Shown here in pieces: positions 1 through 56,145 of a stretch of 64,000 nucleotides of DNA. This DNA comes from Sitta carolinensis (taxonomy: Eukaryota; Chordata; Aves; Passeriformes; Sittidae). Under the pieces are notes generated by a model. The model was not told the origin of the DNA and did not search any database. It worked only from the letters and a program-made list of their open reading frames with translations. Each line of letters starts with the position of its first letter. The stretch's first letter is position 1. Where the stretch lies: NCBI GenBank assembly GCA_032173965.1, contig JAVUNC010000015.1, positions 1,113,242 to 1,177,241 on the forward strand, in the 5' to 3' direction. The translations under genes and the position numbers were made by a program.

Positions 1-650
1 CCTATAAATCCCCCAAATCCCCCAATTTCCCCCTAAATCCCACAAATCCCTTGAATCCACCCAAAATCCCACAAATCCCCTATAAATCCACAAATCCCCC
101 AATTTCCGCAAAGTTCCAAATCCCATAAATTCCCCCTAAATCCCACAAATCCTGTAAATCCCACAAATCCCCCAAATACCATAAATCCCCTATAAATCCC
201 CTATAAATCCCACAAATCCCCCAATCTTCCAAATCCCATAAATTCCCCCCAAATCCACCTAAATCCTATAAATCCCACAAATCCCCCAAATCCCCCAATT
301 TCCCCAAATCTTCCAAATCACAGAAATCCTGTGAATCCCCCAATTACCCCATACTCACGAATCCCATAAATTCCCCCTAAATCCCACAAATCCTCCAATT
401 CCCCCAAACTCCCAAATCCCACAAATTCCCCTAAATCCCACAAATTCCCCAATTTCCCGAAGTTCCAAATCCCACAAATCCCTCAAATCCCCCCCTAAAA
501 TCCCATAAATCCCCCACTCCCCTATAAATCCCCCCAATTTCCCCGAAGTTCCAAATCCCACAAATCCCTCAAATCCCCCTAAATCCCATAAATCCCCCAA
601 TTTCCCCGAAGTTCCAAATCCCATAAATTCCCCTAAATCCCCCCAAAAAT
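1..650. repeat. Tandem array, CCCCAAATCCCATAAAT-type units
   Basis: Degenerate array of about 10-20 bp units built from CCCAAATCCC, CCCATAAAT and CCCCTATAAATC. No splice-bounded coding segment is visible. By position it is probably intronic or upstream sequence of the plus-strand lectin gene whose exons appear at 3,904 and 5,653. Confidence 0.85.
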
Positions 651-675
651 TCCGTATGGGTCCAAGGAACGGGAC

Positions 676-3600
676 TGGTTTATACTAATTTATACTAATT
701 TATACTAATTTATACTAATTTATACTAGTTGATACTGGTTTTTTTTTACCAGTCTATACTAGTTTATACTGCTTTATACTAATTTATACTGGTCTATACT
801 GGTTTATACTGGGCAATACTAATTTATACTGGTCTATACTGGTCTGTACTAATTTATACTGGTTTATACTGGTCAATACTGGTTTATACTGGTCTATACT
901 GGTTTTATACTGGTCTATACTGGTTTATACTGGTCAGTACTAATTTATACTGGTCTGTACTAGTTTATACTGGTCTATACTAATTTATACTGGTTTATAC
1001 TGGTCAATACTAATTTATACTGGTCTATACTAATTTATACTGGTTTTATACTGGTCTGTACTAATTTATACTGGTCTATACTGGTCTATATACTGGTCAA
1101 TACTAATTTATACTGGTTTATACTGGTCTCTGTACTAATTTTATACTGGTTTATACTGGTCAATACTGGTTATATACTGGTCAATACTAATTTATACTGG
1201 TTTATACTGGTCTATACTGGTCAATACTAATTTATACTGGTCTATACTGGTTTTGTACTAATTTATACTGGTTTATACTGGTCAATACTGGTTTATACTG
1301 GTCAATACTAATTTATACTGGTCTATCCTGGTTTATACTGGCAATACTAATTTATACTGGTCAATACTATTTATACTGGTTAATACTGGTTTATACTGGT
1401 CTGTACTAATTTATAGTGGTTCATACTGGTCATACTAGTTTATACTGGTCAATACTAATTTATACTGGTCTATACTGGTCTTATACTAATTTATACTGGT
1501 CTGTACTAGTTTATACTGGTTTATACTGGTCTGTACTAATTTATAGTGGTTCATACTGGTCAATACTAATTTATACTGGTCTGTACTAGTTTATACTGGT
1601 CAATACTAATTTATACTGGTTTATGCTGCTTTATACTGGTCATACTAGTTTATAATGGTTTTTACTCCTTTATACTGGTCTATACTAAATTATACTAATT
1701 TGTACTGGTTTATACTATTTTTTACTAGTTTACCCTTGTCTATACTGATTTATATTGGTTCATACTGGTCTATACTGCTTTATACTAAATTATACTGGTC
1801 TATACGAATTTATACTGGTTTATACTGGTCTATACTAAATTATACTAGTTGATACTGCTTTTTACTAGTCTATACCGGACTATACTAGTTCATACTGCTT
1901 GATACTAAATTATACTGGTCAATACTGATTTATACTGGTCTATACTGGTCTGTACTTGTTTATACTGCTCTATACTAATTTATACTGGTTTATGCTGCTT
2001 TATACTAGTTTATACTGGTTCATACTGATTGATACTAATCAATACTGGTTTTTTACGACTTTACACTGGTCTATACCGGTTCATACTAGTTTGTACTGGT
2101 TTATGATATTTTTTACTAGTTTACCCTAGTCTATACTGGTTTACACTGCTTTATACTGGGCTATACTGGTTTATAGTGCTTTATACTAAAATATACTGGT
2201 CTAGACTCATTTATACTTGTTCATTCTGGTCTATACAGTTTGTACTAGTTCATACTGCTCTATACTAAATTATACTAATTTATACTGCTTTTTACTAGTC
2301 TATACTGGGCTATACTAGTTCATACTGCTTGATACTAAAATATACTGGTCTATACTAATTTATACTGGTTTATGTGCTTTATACTAGTCAATACTGGTTT
2401 TTTACTACTTTACACTGGTCTATACCGGTTCATACTAGTTTGTACTGGTTTATGATATTTTTTACTAGTTTACCCTAGTCTATACTGGGTTACACTGCTT
2501 TATACTGGGCTATACTGGTTTATAGTGCTTTATACTAAAATATACTGGTCAATACTAATTTATACGGATTTATACTGGTCTGTACTTGTTTATACTGGTC
2601 AATACTAATTTATACTGGTTTATACTGGTCTGTACTTGTTTATACTGCTCTATACTAATTTATACTGGTTTATGCTGGTTCATACTGATTTATACTAATC
2701 AATACTGGTTTTTTTTACGACTTTACACTGGTCTATACTGGTTCATACTGATTTATACTAATCAATACTGGTTTTTTTTACGACTTTACACTGGTCTATA
2801 CTGGTTCATACTAATTTATGATATTTTTTACTAGTTTACCCTAGTCTATACTGGTTTACACTGCTTTATACTAATTTATACTGGTCTATACTGGTTTGTA
2901 GTGCTTTATACTAAAATATACTGGTCAATATTAATTTATACTGGTTTATACTGCTTTATACTAAATTATACCAGTTTATGCTGCTTTATACTGGTTCATA
3001 CTCGTCTATATTCATTTCTACTAGTTCATACTAATTTGTACTGGGTTATAATACTTTTTTACTAGTTTACCCTAGTTTATACTAATTTATACACATTTAT
3101 ACTGGTTTATACTGGTCTGTACTTGTTTATGCTGCTTTATACTAATTTATACTGGTTTATCTTTTTCATACTAGTTAATACTGGTTCATACTGCTTTTTA
3201 CTAGTTTATACTCGTCAATACTGGTTCATACTAGTCTATACTAGTTTACACTAAATTATACTGGTCCATACTAATTTAACTGGTTCACACTCCTTTATAC
3301 TAATTTTTACTAGACAATACTCATCTATACTGGTCCATACTAATTTATACTCGTTAATACAGCTTCATACTTATTTATACTGGTCTATACTCCTTTATAC
3401 TGACTTTTACTGGTTTATACTGCTTTTTACTGGTTTATACGAGACAATACTGGTCTGTTCTAATTTGTACTGGTTTATACTCCTTTATACTAATGTATAC
3501 TGGTTCATACTAGTCTATACTAGTTTACACTAATTTATACTGGTCCATACTGGTTTATACTAATTTATACTGGTTCTTACTAGTGTATACTGGTCCATAC

Positions 3601-3890
3601 TGGTTTATATTACTTTGTACCACTTTATACCGGTCCGTACCGGTCCATACTGGTTTATACCGGTCCATACTGGTTTATACCGGTCCATACTGGTTTATAC
3701 TGGTTTAGGGGCAGCTCCAGGGGGGGGGGGGGGGCACTGGAGTCCCTGTACTGGTTTATACTGGTTTATACTGGTTTATACTGGTTTATCCTGGTTTATC
3801 CTGGTTTATACCGGTCCATACTGGTTTATCCTGGTTTATACTGGTCCATACTGGTTTATACTGGTTTATACCGGTTTAGGGGGAGCTCCA
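676..3890. repeat. 3.2-kb TATACTGGTT minisatellite
   Basis: Continuous array of 10-12 bp units of the form TTTATACTGGTC, TATACTAATT and TATACTGGTT, more diverged to the right. AT-rich, unlike most of the window. It is interrupted near 3,705-3,745 by a GC-rich segment resembling the lectin exon that follows at 3,904. Confidence 0.9.
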
Positions 3891-3903
3891 GGGGCGGCTC
3901 CAG

Positions 3904-3985
3904 GGCCCGGCCTGGCTGGGGATCCGCCGAGGGGGGAGGGGCACTGGAGGCGCGGGGACGGCACCGCCCTCACCCCCAACAACAG
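3904..3985 (+). CDS. C-type lectin-like exon A (middle of domain)
   Basis: Follows CTCCAG and ends at a GTACGG donor in phase 2. Visible residues are W-L-G in one frame, then GEGHWRRGDGTALTPNN in another, so the 5' half probably carries an indel near the GGGGATCC. The left boundary is uncertain because the acceptor lies in a duplicated GGAGCTCCAG region. Confidence 0.6.
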
Positions 3986-5778
3986 GTACGGGGATTTGTG
4001 GGACTTTTATGGGATTTTTTATGGGGTTTATGGGAGTTTTATGGGATTTTTTTATGGGATTTTTATGGGATTTGTGGGGATTTTATGGGATCGTTTATGG
4101 GGGATTTATGGGTGTTTATGGGATTTTTTATGGGGTTTATGGGATTTTAAAATTTTTTAATGGATTTTAATGATTTTGGGGATTTTGGGGTAATGGGATG
4201 TTATGATTTTATGATTTGTGGGTTTTTTATGGGTTTTTATGGGTTTTTATGGGATTCTTTATGGGGTTTATGGGATTATTTATAGGGTTTATGGGGTTTA
4301 TGGGATTTTTTTATGGGATTATGGATTGTTTATGGGTTTATGGGATTTTTTATGGGATTGTTTATAGTTTGGGGATTATTTAGGGATTTTTGGGAATTTT
4401 TATGGGGATTTATGGGATTTTTATGGGATTTTGGGTTTTTTATGGGATTTTTTATGGGGTTTATGGGGGAATTTATCAGTTTTTATGGGATTGTTTATGG
4501 GAATGTTTTTATGGGGATTTATGGGATTGTTTATGGGATTTTTATACGGGGGATTTATGGGATTTGTGGGGTTTAAGGGAGTTTATGGGATTTATTGGGC
4601 TTTTGGGGATTGTGGGATTTTTTATGGGGGATTTATGGGATTTGTGGGGTTTATTTATGGGATTTGTGGGGTTTGGGGATTTATGGGATTTTTTTATGGG
4701 ATTATTTATGGGATTTTGGGATTTGGGGGTTAGGGATTTATGGGATTTGTGGGTTTGGGGTTGATTTATGGGATTGATGGGGATTTATGGGATTTATGGG
4801 GTTTGGGGCATTTGTGGGGTTTAGGGATTTATGGAGGATTTGGGGTGATTTATGGGATTGTGGGGTTTAGGATTTAGGGGATTTATGGGTTTGGGGGTTT
4901 GTGGTTGGGATTATGGGATTAATGGATTTGGGGGTTTGTGGTTTATGGGATTTATGGAGTTTGGGGGTTTTGTGGGATTCTTTATGGGGATTTATGGGGA
5001 TTTTTGGGATTTGGGGGATTGGGAAATATTTATGGGATTTATGAGGTTGTGGGGTTTTGGGGGTTTGAGGGATTTATGGGGTTTGGGGGATTTAGGGGAT
5101 GTATGGGGTTATTTAAGGGGATTTATGGGATCCAGGGGATTTGGGGGGTTTATGGGATTTATGGGGGGCTTATGGGGTTTATGGGGGATTTATGGGATTT
5201 GGGGGATTTGAGGGGTTTGGGGGATTTAGAGGATGTATGTGGGGTTTGTGGGGTTTATGGGGTTTGGGGATTTATGGGATTTATGGGGGGTTATGGGGAT
5301 TTATGGGGTTTATGGGATTTATGAGATTTGGGGGATTTGGTGGGTTTGTGGGATTTATGGGGGCTTATGGGGATTTATGGGATTTGGGGGATTTGTGGGA
5401 TTTATGGGATTTATGGAGTTTGAGGAATATTCATGTAATTTATAAAATTTGTGAGATTTGGGGATCTTTATGTGGCTTGGGGGATTTATGGGATTTATAA
5501 CACCTGGGCTGGAATTTGAGGGTTTTTTTGGTTGTGGGGTTTTTTTTTGTTTGTTTGTTTGTTTTGTTTTGTTTTGTTTTGTTTTTTTGTTTGTTTTTCC
5601 TGACCCCGATCCCATTGTTTAGTTTTTATTTTTGGGGTTTTTTGGGGGTCAGTTGGTGGCACCAGGGGAACCCAACGGGGGCTCCCTGGAGGAGTGCGCA
5701 GCGATGGGGCCGGACGGGCTCTGGGCCGATTATCCCTGCCAGACCCCCCTGGCCTGGGTCTGCGAGGGACCCCCCTGA
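3904..5778 (+). CDS. C-type lectin-like gene, last two visible exons (partial)
   Basis: Two plus-strand exons together give the C-terminal half of a C-type lectin-like domain. Exon A (3,904-3,985) encodes EGHW...DGTALTPNN and ends AACAG before GTACGG. Exon B (5,653-5,778) follows an AG and encodes a GEPN motif, an EEC, a LWADYPC segment and a terminal WVCEGPP before TGA. These are the family's long-loop EPN, the two late cysteines and the C-terminal W-C-E. The junction needs one extra base to join the W-W and GEPN frames, consistent with a lost G in the GGTGGCACC stretch. Upstream exons (cytoplasmic tail, membrane anchor, first part of the domain) are not visible. The gene is tail-to-tail with VAV1. 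The exact family member (CD209, CLEC17A, FCER2 type) cannot be decided. Confidence 0.7.
3990..5505. repeat. GGGATTTATGG array (lectin last intron)
   Basis: 1.5-kb array of GGGATTTATGGGATTTTTTATGGG-like units, G and T on the plus strand, lying between the two lectin exons. Open frames inside it (MGFLWDF..., about 100-130 codons) are repeat translations. Confidence 0.9.
5506..5652 (+). other. T-rich, GTTTT simple repeat before lectin last exon
   Basis: TTTG and GTTTT runs around 5,540-5,600 followed by a TTTTTATTTTTGGGGTTTTTTGGGGGTCAG stretch. It works as a pyrimidine-rich tract and AG acceptor for the exon starting at 5,653. Confidence 0.6.
5653..5778 (+). CDS. C-type lectin-like terminal exon with stop
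   Basis: 126 bp after an AG acceptor. In frame with the TGA at 5,776-5,778 it reads VAPGEPNGGSLEEC, then LWADYPCQT and AWVCEGPP. EPN marks a mannose-type calcium-binding loop, but the usual WND triplet is WAD. The upstream frame reads TGG TGG, so W-W-A-P-G-E-P-N would need one more G. This is the only non-repetitive sequence for about 2 kb on either side. Confidence 0.72.
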   Translation: MVAPGEPNGGSLEECAAMGPDGLWADYPCQTPLAWVCEGPP

Positions 5779-6830
5779 CCCCAAAATCCCCGGAATTCAC
5801 CCCAAAAATCCAGGAGTTACCCCCGAAAAAAATCCCGGAATTCCCCTTTGCAAAATCCCATAAATCCCCAGATCCCCTTCCCAAAATCCCAGATTTCCCC
5901 AAATCCTGAAATGCCCCTTCCCATAACTCCATAAATCCCAAAATCCCAGAAATCTCCCTTCCCAATAATCCCCAAATCCCCTATATCCCCCTTTCCAAAA
6001 TCCCAAAAATCCTGAAATCCCCCTTCCCATAACTCCATAAATCCCAAAATCTCCCTTCCCGTAACCCCAGAATTCCCCAAATCCTGAAATCCCCCTTCTC
6101 CAAATCCCATAAATCCCCAAATCCCCCTTCCCAAAATCTCATAAATCCCATAAATCCCCCTTCCCAAAATATCATAAATCCCATAAATCCCCAAATCCCA
6201 GAAATCCCCCTTCCCCAAATCCCCCTTCCCAAAATCTCATAAATCCCATAAATCCACCTTCCCAAAATATCATAAATCCATAAATCCCCAAATCCCAGAA
6301 ATCCCCCTTCCCAAAATCCCCCTTCCCAAAATCCCAGAAATCCCCCTTCCCAAAATCCCCTTCCCAAAATCCCAGAAATCCCAAATCCCAGAAATCCCCT
6401 TCCCAAAATCCCAGAAATCCCAAATCCCTTCCCAAAAATCCCAGAATCCCCCAAATCCCAGAATTCCCCAAATCCCATAAATCCCAGAAACCCCCTTCCC
6501 AAAATCCCAGAAATCCCCCAAATCCCAGAATTCCCCAAATCCCATAAATCCCAGAAACCCCTTCCCAAAATCCCAGAAATCCCTTCTCAAATCCCATAAA
6601 TCCCAAAACCCCCTTCCCAAAATCCCAGAAATCCGTAAATCCCCAAATCCCAGAAATCCCCCTTCCCAAAATCCCGGAAATCCCATAAATCCCCCTTCCC
6701 AAAATCCCATAAATCCCAAAACCCGTAAATCCCCCTAAATCCCGTAAATCCCGGAATTCCCCCTCACCCCAAAATTCCCGGAATTCCCCAAATCCCGGAA
6801 TTCCCTGGCCCCGTTCCCGGCATCGATCCC
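5779..6830. repeat. CCCTTCCCAAAATCCCAGAAATCC array
   Basis: About 1 kb of degenerate CCCAAATCCC, CCCAGAAATCC and CCCCCTTCCCAAAATC units between the lectin stop codon and the VAV1 3' end. Minus-strand open frames rich in GKGDFWDL are repeat translations. Confidence 0.85.
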
Positions 6831-6937
6831 AAATCTCCGCAGGCCTCGACCTTTGCCCGTTTTTCCTGGAATTCCTTTTGCCCGGAAAAATTCCCATAAA
6901 AATTCCCTTTAAAAAAAATCCAAAAAACTCGGTCTCG

Positions 6938-6943
6938 TTTATT
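6938..6943 (-). terminator. VAV1: Candidate VAV1 poly(A) signal AATAAA
   Basis: TTTATT on the plus strand gives AATAAA on the sense strand (GGGACAATAAACGAG). It lies 0.9 kb past the VAV1 stop codon in a short unique segment (about 6,830-6,975). Nothing else in the array-filled 3' flank resembles a signal as well. Confidence 0.5.
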
Positions 6944-6975
6944 GTCCCATAAATTATCGGGATCGGGGGGAGGGG

Positions 6976-7846
6976 CGACGGAGATTTGGGGTCACAAATA
7001 TTTGGGGTCACAAATATTTGGGGTGACAAAAATTTGGGGTGACAAAAATTTGGGGTGATGGAGATTTTGAGATCAGGATTTGGGTCACAAAAATTTGGGG
7101 TCAGGGGATTTGGGGTGTCAAAATTTGGGTGACAGAGATTTGGGGTCACAGATTTTGGGGTGACAAAAATTTGAGGCCACAAGATTTAGGGTGACAAAAT
7201 TTTGGGGTGATGGAGATTTGGGTGACAAAAATTTGGGTGACAAAAATTTGGGTGACAAAAATTTAGGGTGACAAAGATTTTAGGATCAGGATTTGGGGTC
7301 ACAAAATTTGGGGTGACAGAAATTTAGGGTGGCAAAAATTTGGGTGACGAAGATTTGGGGTGTCAAAAATTGGGGTGATAAAAATTTGGGGTCGGGGGAT
7401 TTGGGGTGACAAGGATTTGGGATCACAAAAATTTGGGATGATAAAGATTTGGGGTGACAAAAATTTGGGTGACAAAAATTTGGGGTGACAAATATTTGGG
7501 GTCAGGGATTTGGGGTGACAAAAATTTAGGGTGACAAATATTGGAGTGACGAAGATTTGGGGTGACAAAAATTTAGGGTGACAAAGATTTTGGGATCAGG
7601 ATTTGGGGTCACAAAAATTTGGGGTGACAGATTTGGGGTCACAAAGATTTTGGGGTGACAGAGATTTGGGGGTTACAAATATTTGGGGTCACAGATTTTG
7701 GGGTGACCGAGTTTTGGGGTCACAAAGATTTAGGGTCAGGGATTTGGGGTGACAGAGATTTTGGGGTGACAGAGATTTGGGGTCACAAATTTTGGGGTGA
7801 CAGAGATTTTGGGGTGACAGATTTTGGGGTGACCGAGATTTTGGGG
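6976..7846. repeat. TTTGGGGTGACAAAAA array in the VAV1 3' UTR
   Basis: About 15-16 bp units (ATTTGGGGTGACAAAA) fill the stretch between the VAV1 stop codon and the candidate poly(A) signal. If the signal is used, nearly the whole 3' UTR is minisatellite. Confidence 0.85.
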
Positions 7847-52907
<45,061 letters not shown>

Positions 52908-52919
52908 GGGGACACCTGG

Positions 52920-53545
52920 TGGGGTGATCTTCTGGGGAGGTGGGACCTGGAGGGATGAAGTTCAATGGAGGTGAGATCCTGGTGGGATGAAGTTCAATGG
53001 AGGTGGGACGTGGTGGGATGAAGTTCTGTGGAGGTGGGACCTGGTGGGATGAAGTTCTGTGGAGGTGGGACCTGGTGGGATGAAATTCTGTGGAAGAACT
53101 GATGGAGGTGAGATCCTGGTGGAGCTGAGATTCCAGCAGAGGTGATCCTGGTACAGGTGAGATCCTGGTGCAGGTGAGACCACAATGCAGGTGAGATCCA
53201 GGTGGAGATGAGATCCTGGTGATGAGAACCTGGTGACGAGATCGAGGTGCAGGTGAGATCCAGGTGCAGGTGAGATTCCAGCAGAGATGATCCTGGTACA
53301 GGTGAGATCCAGGTACAGGTGAGATCCTGGTGCAGGTGAGACCACAATGCAGGTGAGGTCCTGGTGGAGATGAGATTCCAGCAGAGATGATCCTGGTACA
53401 GGTGAGATCCAGGTACAGGTGAGATCCTGGTGGAGATGGGATCCAGGTACAGGTGAGATTCAGGTGCAGGTGAGACCACAATGCAGGTGAGATCCAGGTA
53501 CAGGTAAGATCCTGGTGGAGATGAGACCCCAGTGAAGATGTCACC
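52920..53545. repeat. CAGGTGAGATCCAGGTACAGGTGAGAT array just upstream of VAV1
   Basis: 0.6 kb of about 11-20 bp units beginning within 15 bp of the VAV1 ATG. On the plus strand many units contain CAGGTGAGAT, an E-box and also a consensus splice donor sequence, antisense to VAV1. It may form part of the VAV1 5' UTR or promoter. Confidence 0.88.
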
Positions 53546-54100
53546 CCCAGCACCACCACTCCAGTCCAGAGCAGCACCAGCCAAGTGACCTTGCCAGGAC
53601 TCCTGAATGACCCCTGAGTGACCACCAGCTGACCCCTGAATGACCACCAGGTGACCACCAGGTGTCTTCTGCCCAACCCTCACCCACCTCCCACCGCTCC
53701 TGCAGCAGCTCCCGCTGTGCTAGTGGCCCCTTCCCCCCCAGGAAGGGGAAGGAACTGGAGGAACCGGAGGAACCGGAGGAGCTGGGGCCCCGTGGGGCCA
53801 CCACTGGTGACAAGTGGCAGATGTCACCCACCGGTGGCCACGCAATCCACGATGGGGGCTCCTTCTCCTCCTGCTTCCACCCACAACCTGGAGAACGTCC
53901 CGGGTGGCCTGGAGGACACCTCGGGGTGGTCACAGGGGTGGCGGTGGTGGCCCAGGGGCCACCGGAGGTGTCGCAGGGCGGCGCAGGGGATGATGGGAAA
54001 GTCCTCGGGTGACTTCCGGGGACCTTCCTGTCCCAGCGGTGGTGCCACCACCCGGGTGGTGGTGGTGGCCCTGGCGGTGGTGGGGACAAGGGGACAGTGA
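53546..54100 (-). promoter_or_regulatory. VAV1: Mostly unique segment, candidate VAV1 promoter region
   Basis: About 550 bp without obvious array, upstream of VAV1. It contains a cluster around 53,741-53,785 with AGGAAGGGGAAGGAACTGG and two GGAACCGGA units, ETS/PU.1-like GGAA cores. PU.1-type factors are plausible for a haematopoietic gene. No TATA box or start site was recognised. Confidence 0.3.
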
Positions 54101-55350
54101 GGGGTGGCCTGCTGGGGTCTGCAGCCAGGCCAGGGTCTCGGGGGGGTCCAGGTGGTCTGGATGTGGTGGGACAGGAGGGGTCCAGGTGGTCCAGGAGTTC
54201 CAGGTTGTCCAGGAGGTCCAGGAAGGGTCCAGGTGGCCCAGGAGGTCCAGGAGGGGTCCAGGGGGCCTGGGTGTGGTGGGACAGGGGTCCAGATGTCCAG
54301 GAGGTCCAGGAGGGGTCCAGGTGGCCCAGGAGGTCCAGGAAGGGCCAGGTGGCCCAGGAGGTAGGAGGTCCGGGGTGGTGTGGGATCCGATGTGGAGTCA
54401 GGAGGTCCAGGTGGCCCAGGAGGTCCAGGAGGGTCCAGGGGCTGGTGGGTGGACAGGGTCAGAGTCCAGAGGGTCCAGGTGTCAGGAGGGGTCAGGTGTC
54501 CAGGAGGTGTCCAGGTGCCAGAGGTCCAGGAGGGTCCAGGACTGGTGTGGTGGACAGGGAGGTCCAGAGTGGGCACCAGGAGGGTCCAGGGGCCTAGGTG
54601 TGGTGGACAGGAGGTCCAGGAGGTCCCAGGAGTGGTGCCCAGGAGTGGGCCAGGTGGTCCCGAGGATGGGTCTTACAGGGTACAAGGAGGTCCAGGAGTG
54701 GCCTGGGTTAGGTGGGACAGGGGTCCAGGTGCCCTGGAGGGGTCCAGGTGTGTGCAGGAGTTCCAGGTGGTGCCAGGAGGTCCCAGGAGGGTCCAGGTGG
54801 CCCAGGGGTCCAGAAGGGGTCCGGTGGCCTGGGTATGGTGGGACAGGGGTCCAGGTGTCCTAGGATGGGTCCAGTGGTCCAGGAGTTCCAGGTGGTCTAG
54901 GAGATCCAGGAGGGTCCAGGTGGCCCAGGAGGTCCAGAAGGGTCCGGTGGCCTGGGTATGGTGGGACAGGGGTCCAGGTGTCCAGGTGACCCAGGAGGTC
55001 CAGGAGGGTCCAGGTGGTCTGGGTGTGGTGAGACAGGAGAGGTCCAGGTGGTCCAGGAGGTGTCCAGATGGCCTGGATGTGGTGGGACAGGAAGGATCCA
55101 GGTGGCCCAGAATGTCCAGGAGGGGTGCAGGTGGCCCAGGAGGTTCAGGATGGACCCAGGTGTCCAGATCCAGGTGGGCTCCAGGTGTCCATGTCCTCCC
55201 AAAGCTCCAGAAGGTGACCCAGGATCTTCAGGGGTCTCAGGATCGACCAGGTGCAGAGATCCAGGTGGGCCCCAGGTGTCCATGTCCTACCAAAGCTCCA
55301 GGAGACCACCCAGATCCTGTCAGGGGTCTCAGGATGGATCCAGGTGTGCA
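54101..55350. repeat. GGTCCAGGAGGGTCCAGGTGGCCC array (intergenic)
   Basis: 1.25 kb of about 9-18 bp units CCAGGAGGT, CCAGGTGGCC between the divergent VAV1 and C3 genes. RRSRWPRRSR or GGPGGPGG frames are artefacts. Confidence 0.92.
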
Positions 55351-55905
55351 GATCCAGGTGTACAGACCCAGGTGTTCATCTCCAGGTGTCCATCTCCAGG
55401 TGACCAGCAGGTGACCCAGGTGTGCAGATCCAGGTGTCCATGCCCAGCAGGTGACCCAGGTGTGCAGATCCAGGTGTGCATATCCAGGTGTGCAGATCCA
55501 GGTGTCCATCTCCAGGTGTCCATGCCCAGCAGGTGACCCAGCTGTGCATATCCAGGTGTGCAGACCCAGGTGTGCAGATCCAGGTGTGCAGATCCAGGTG
55601 TCCATGCCCAGCAGGTGACCCAGGTGTGCAGATCCAGGTGTGCAGACCCAGGTGTGCAGATCCAGGTGTCCATCTCCAGGTGTCCATGCAGATCCCAGCT
55701 GTCATACCAGGTGTGCAACCCAGGTGTCAGCCCAGGTGTCAGCCAGTGTCGACCCAGGTGTGCAGATCCTGGTGTCTCTCCACTGCCCAGCAGGTGACCC
55801 AGGTGTGCAGATCCAGGTGTGCATATCCAGGTGTGCAGATCCAGGTGTCCATCTCCAGGTGTCCATGCCCAGCAGGTGACCCAGGTGTGCAGATCCCAGG
55901 GTCTC
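55351..55905. repeat. CAGGTGTGCAGATCCAGGTGTCC array (C3 upstream)
   Basis: 0.55 kb of about 16-bp units GTGTGCAGATCCAG with recurring CATGCCCAGCAGGTGACCC. Every unit holds a CAGGTG E-box. Confidence 0.92.
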
Positions 55906-56145
55906 AATGACAGCCAGCGTCCCGCGCTGTCCCCCCTCGGGTGTCCCCCACCCCCCCACCCTCCCCCCCCATATCGCGACCCCCCCGCGATTGTCCCCGC
56001 GGTGTCGCAAGCCCCGCCTTGGCCGCGCGCCAGCCCCTTCCCCGAAATGAGGAAGGACCGGCCCGCCCCTCCCCCCCCTCCCCTCCCCCCCCCCCCGGTT
56101 ACCCATTAACCCCCGGGGCAACAAAAAGGGACCCCCCCCCCCGTC
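55906..56145 (+). promoter_or_regulatory. C3: CpG-rich candidate C3 promoter
   Basis: Non-repetitive, CpG-dense segment ending about 140 bp before the C3 start codon. TGTCGCAAG at 56,003-56,011 fits the C/EBP consensus TKNNGYAAK, followed by a GCCCCGCC GC-box-like core. Mammalian C3 promoters respond to C/EBP and NF-kB; no clear NF-kB site or TATA box was seen. Confidence 0.4.

Noticed and set aside
53541..54089. Minus-strand frame starting MSPPPPGPPPPPGWW as an extra VAV1 5' exon
   Set aside because: No similarity to a Vav N-terminus, and exon 1 at 52,907 already has the conserved initiator; kept only as possible promoter sequence.
54009..55414. Collagen-like GGPGGPGG frame upstream of C3
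   Set aside because: No regular Gly-X-Y over a sustained frame, no exon structure; it is the GGTCCAGG array.
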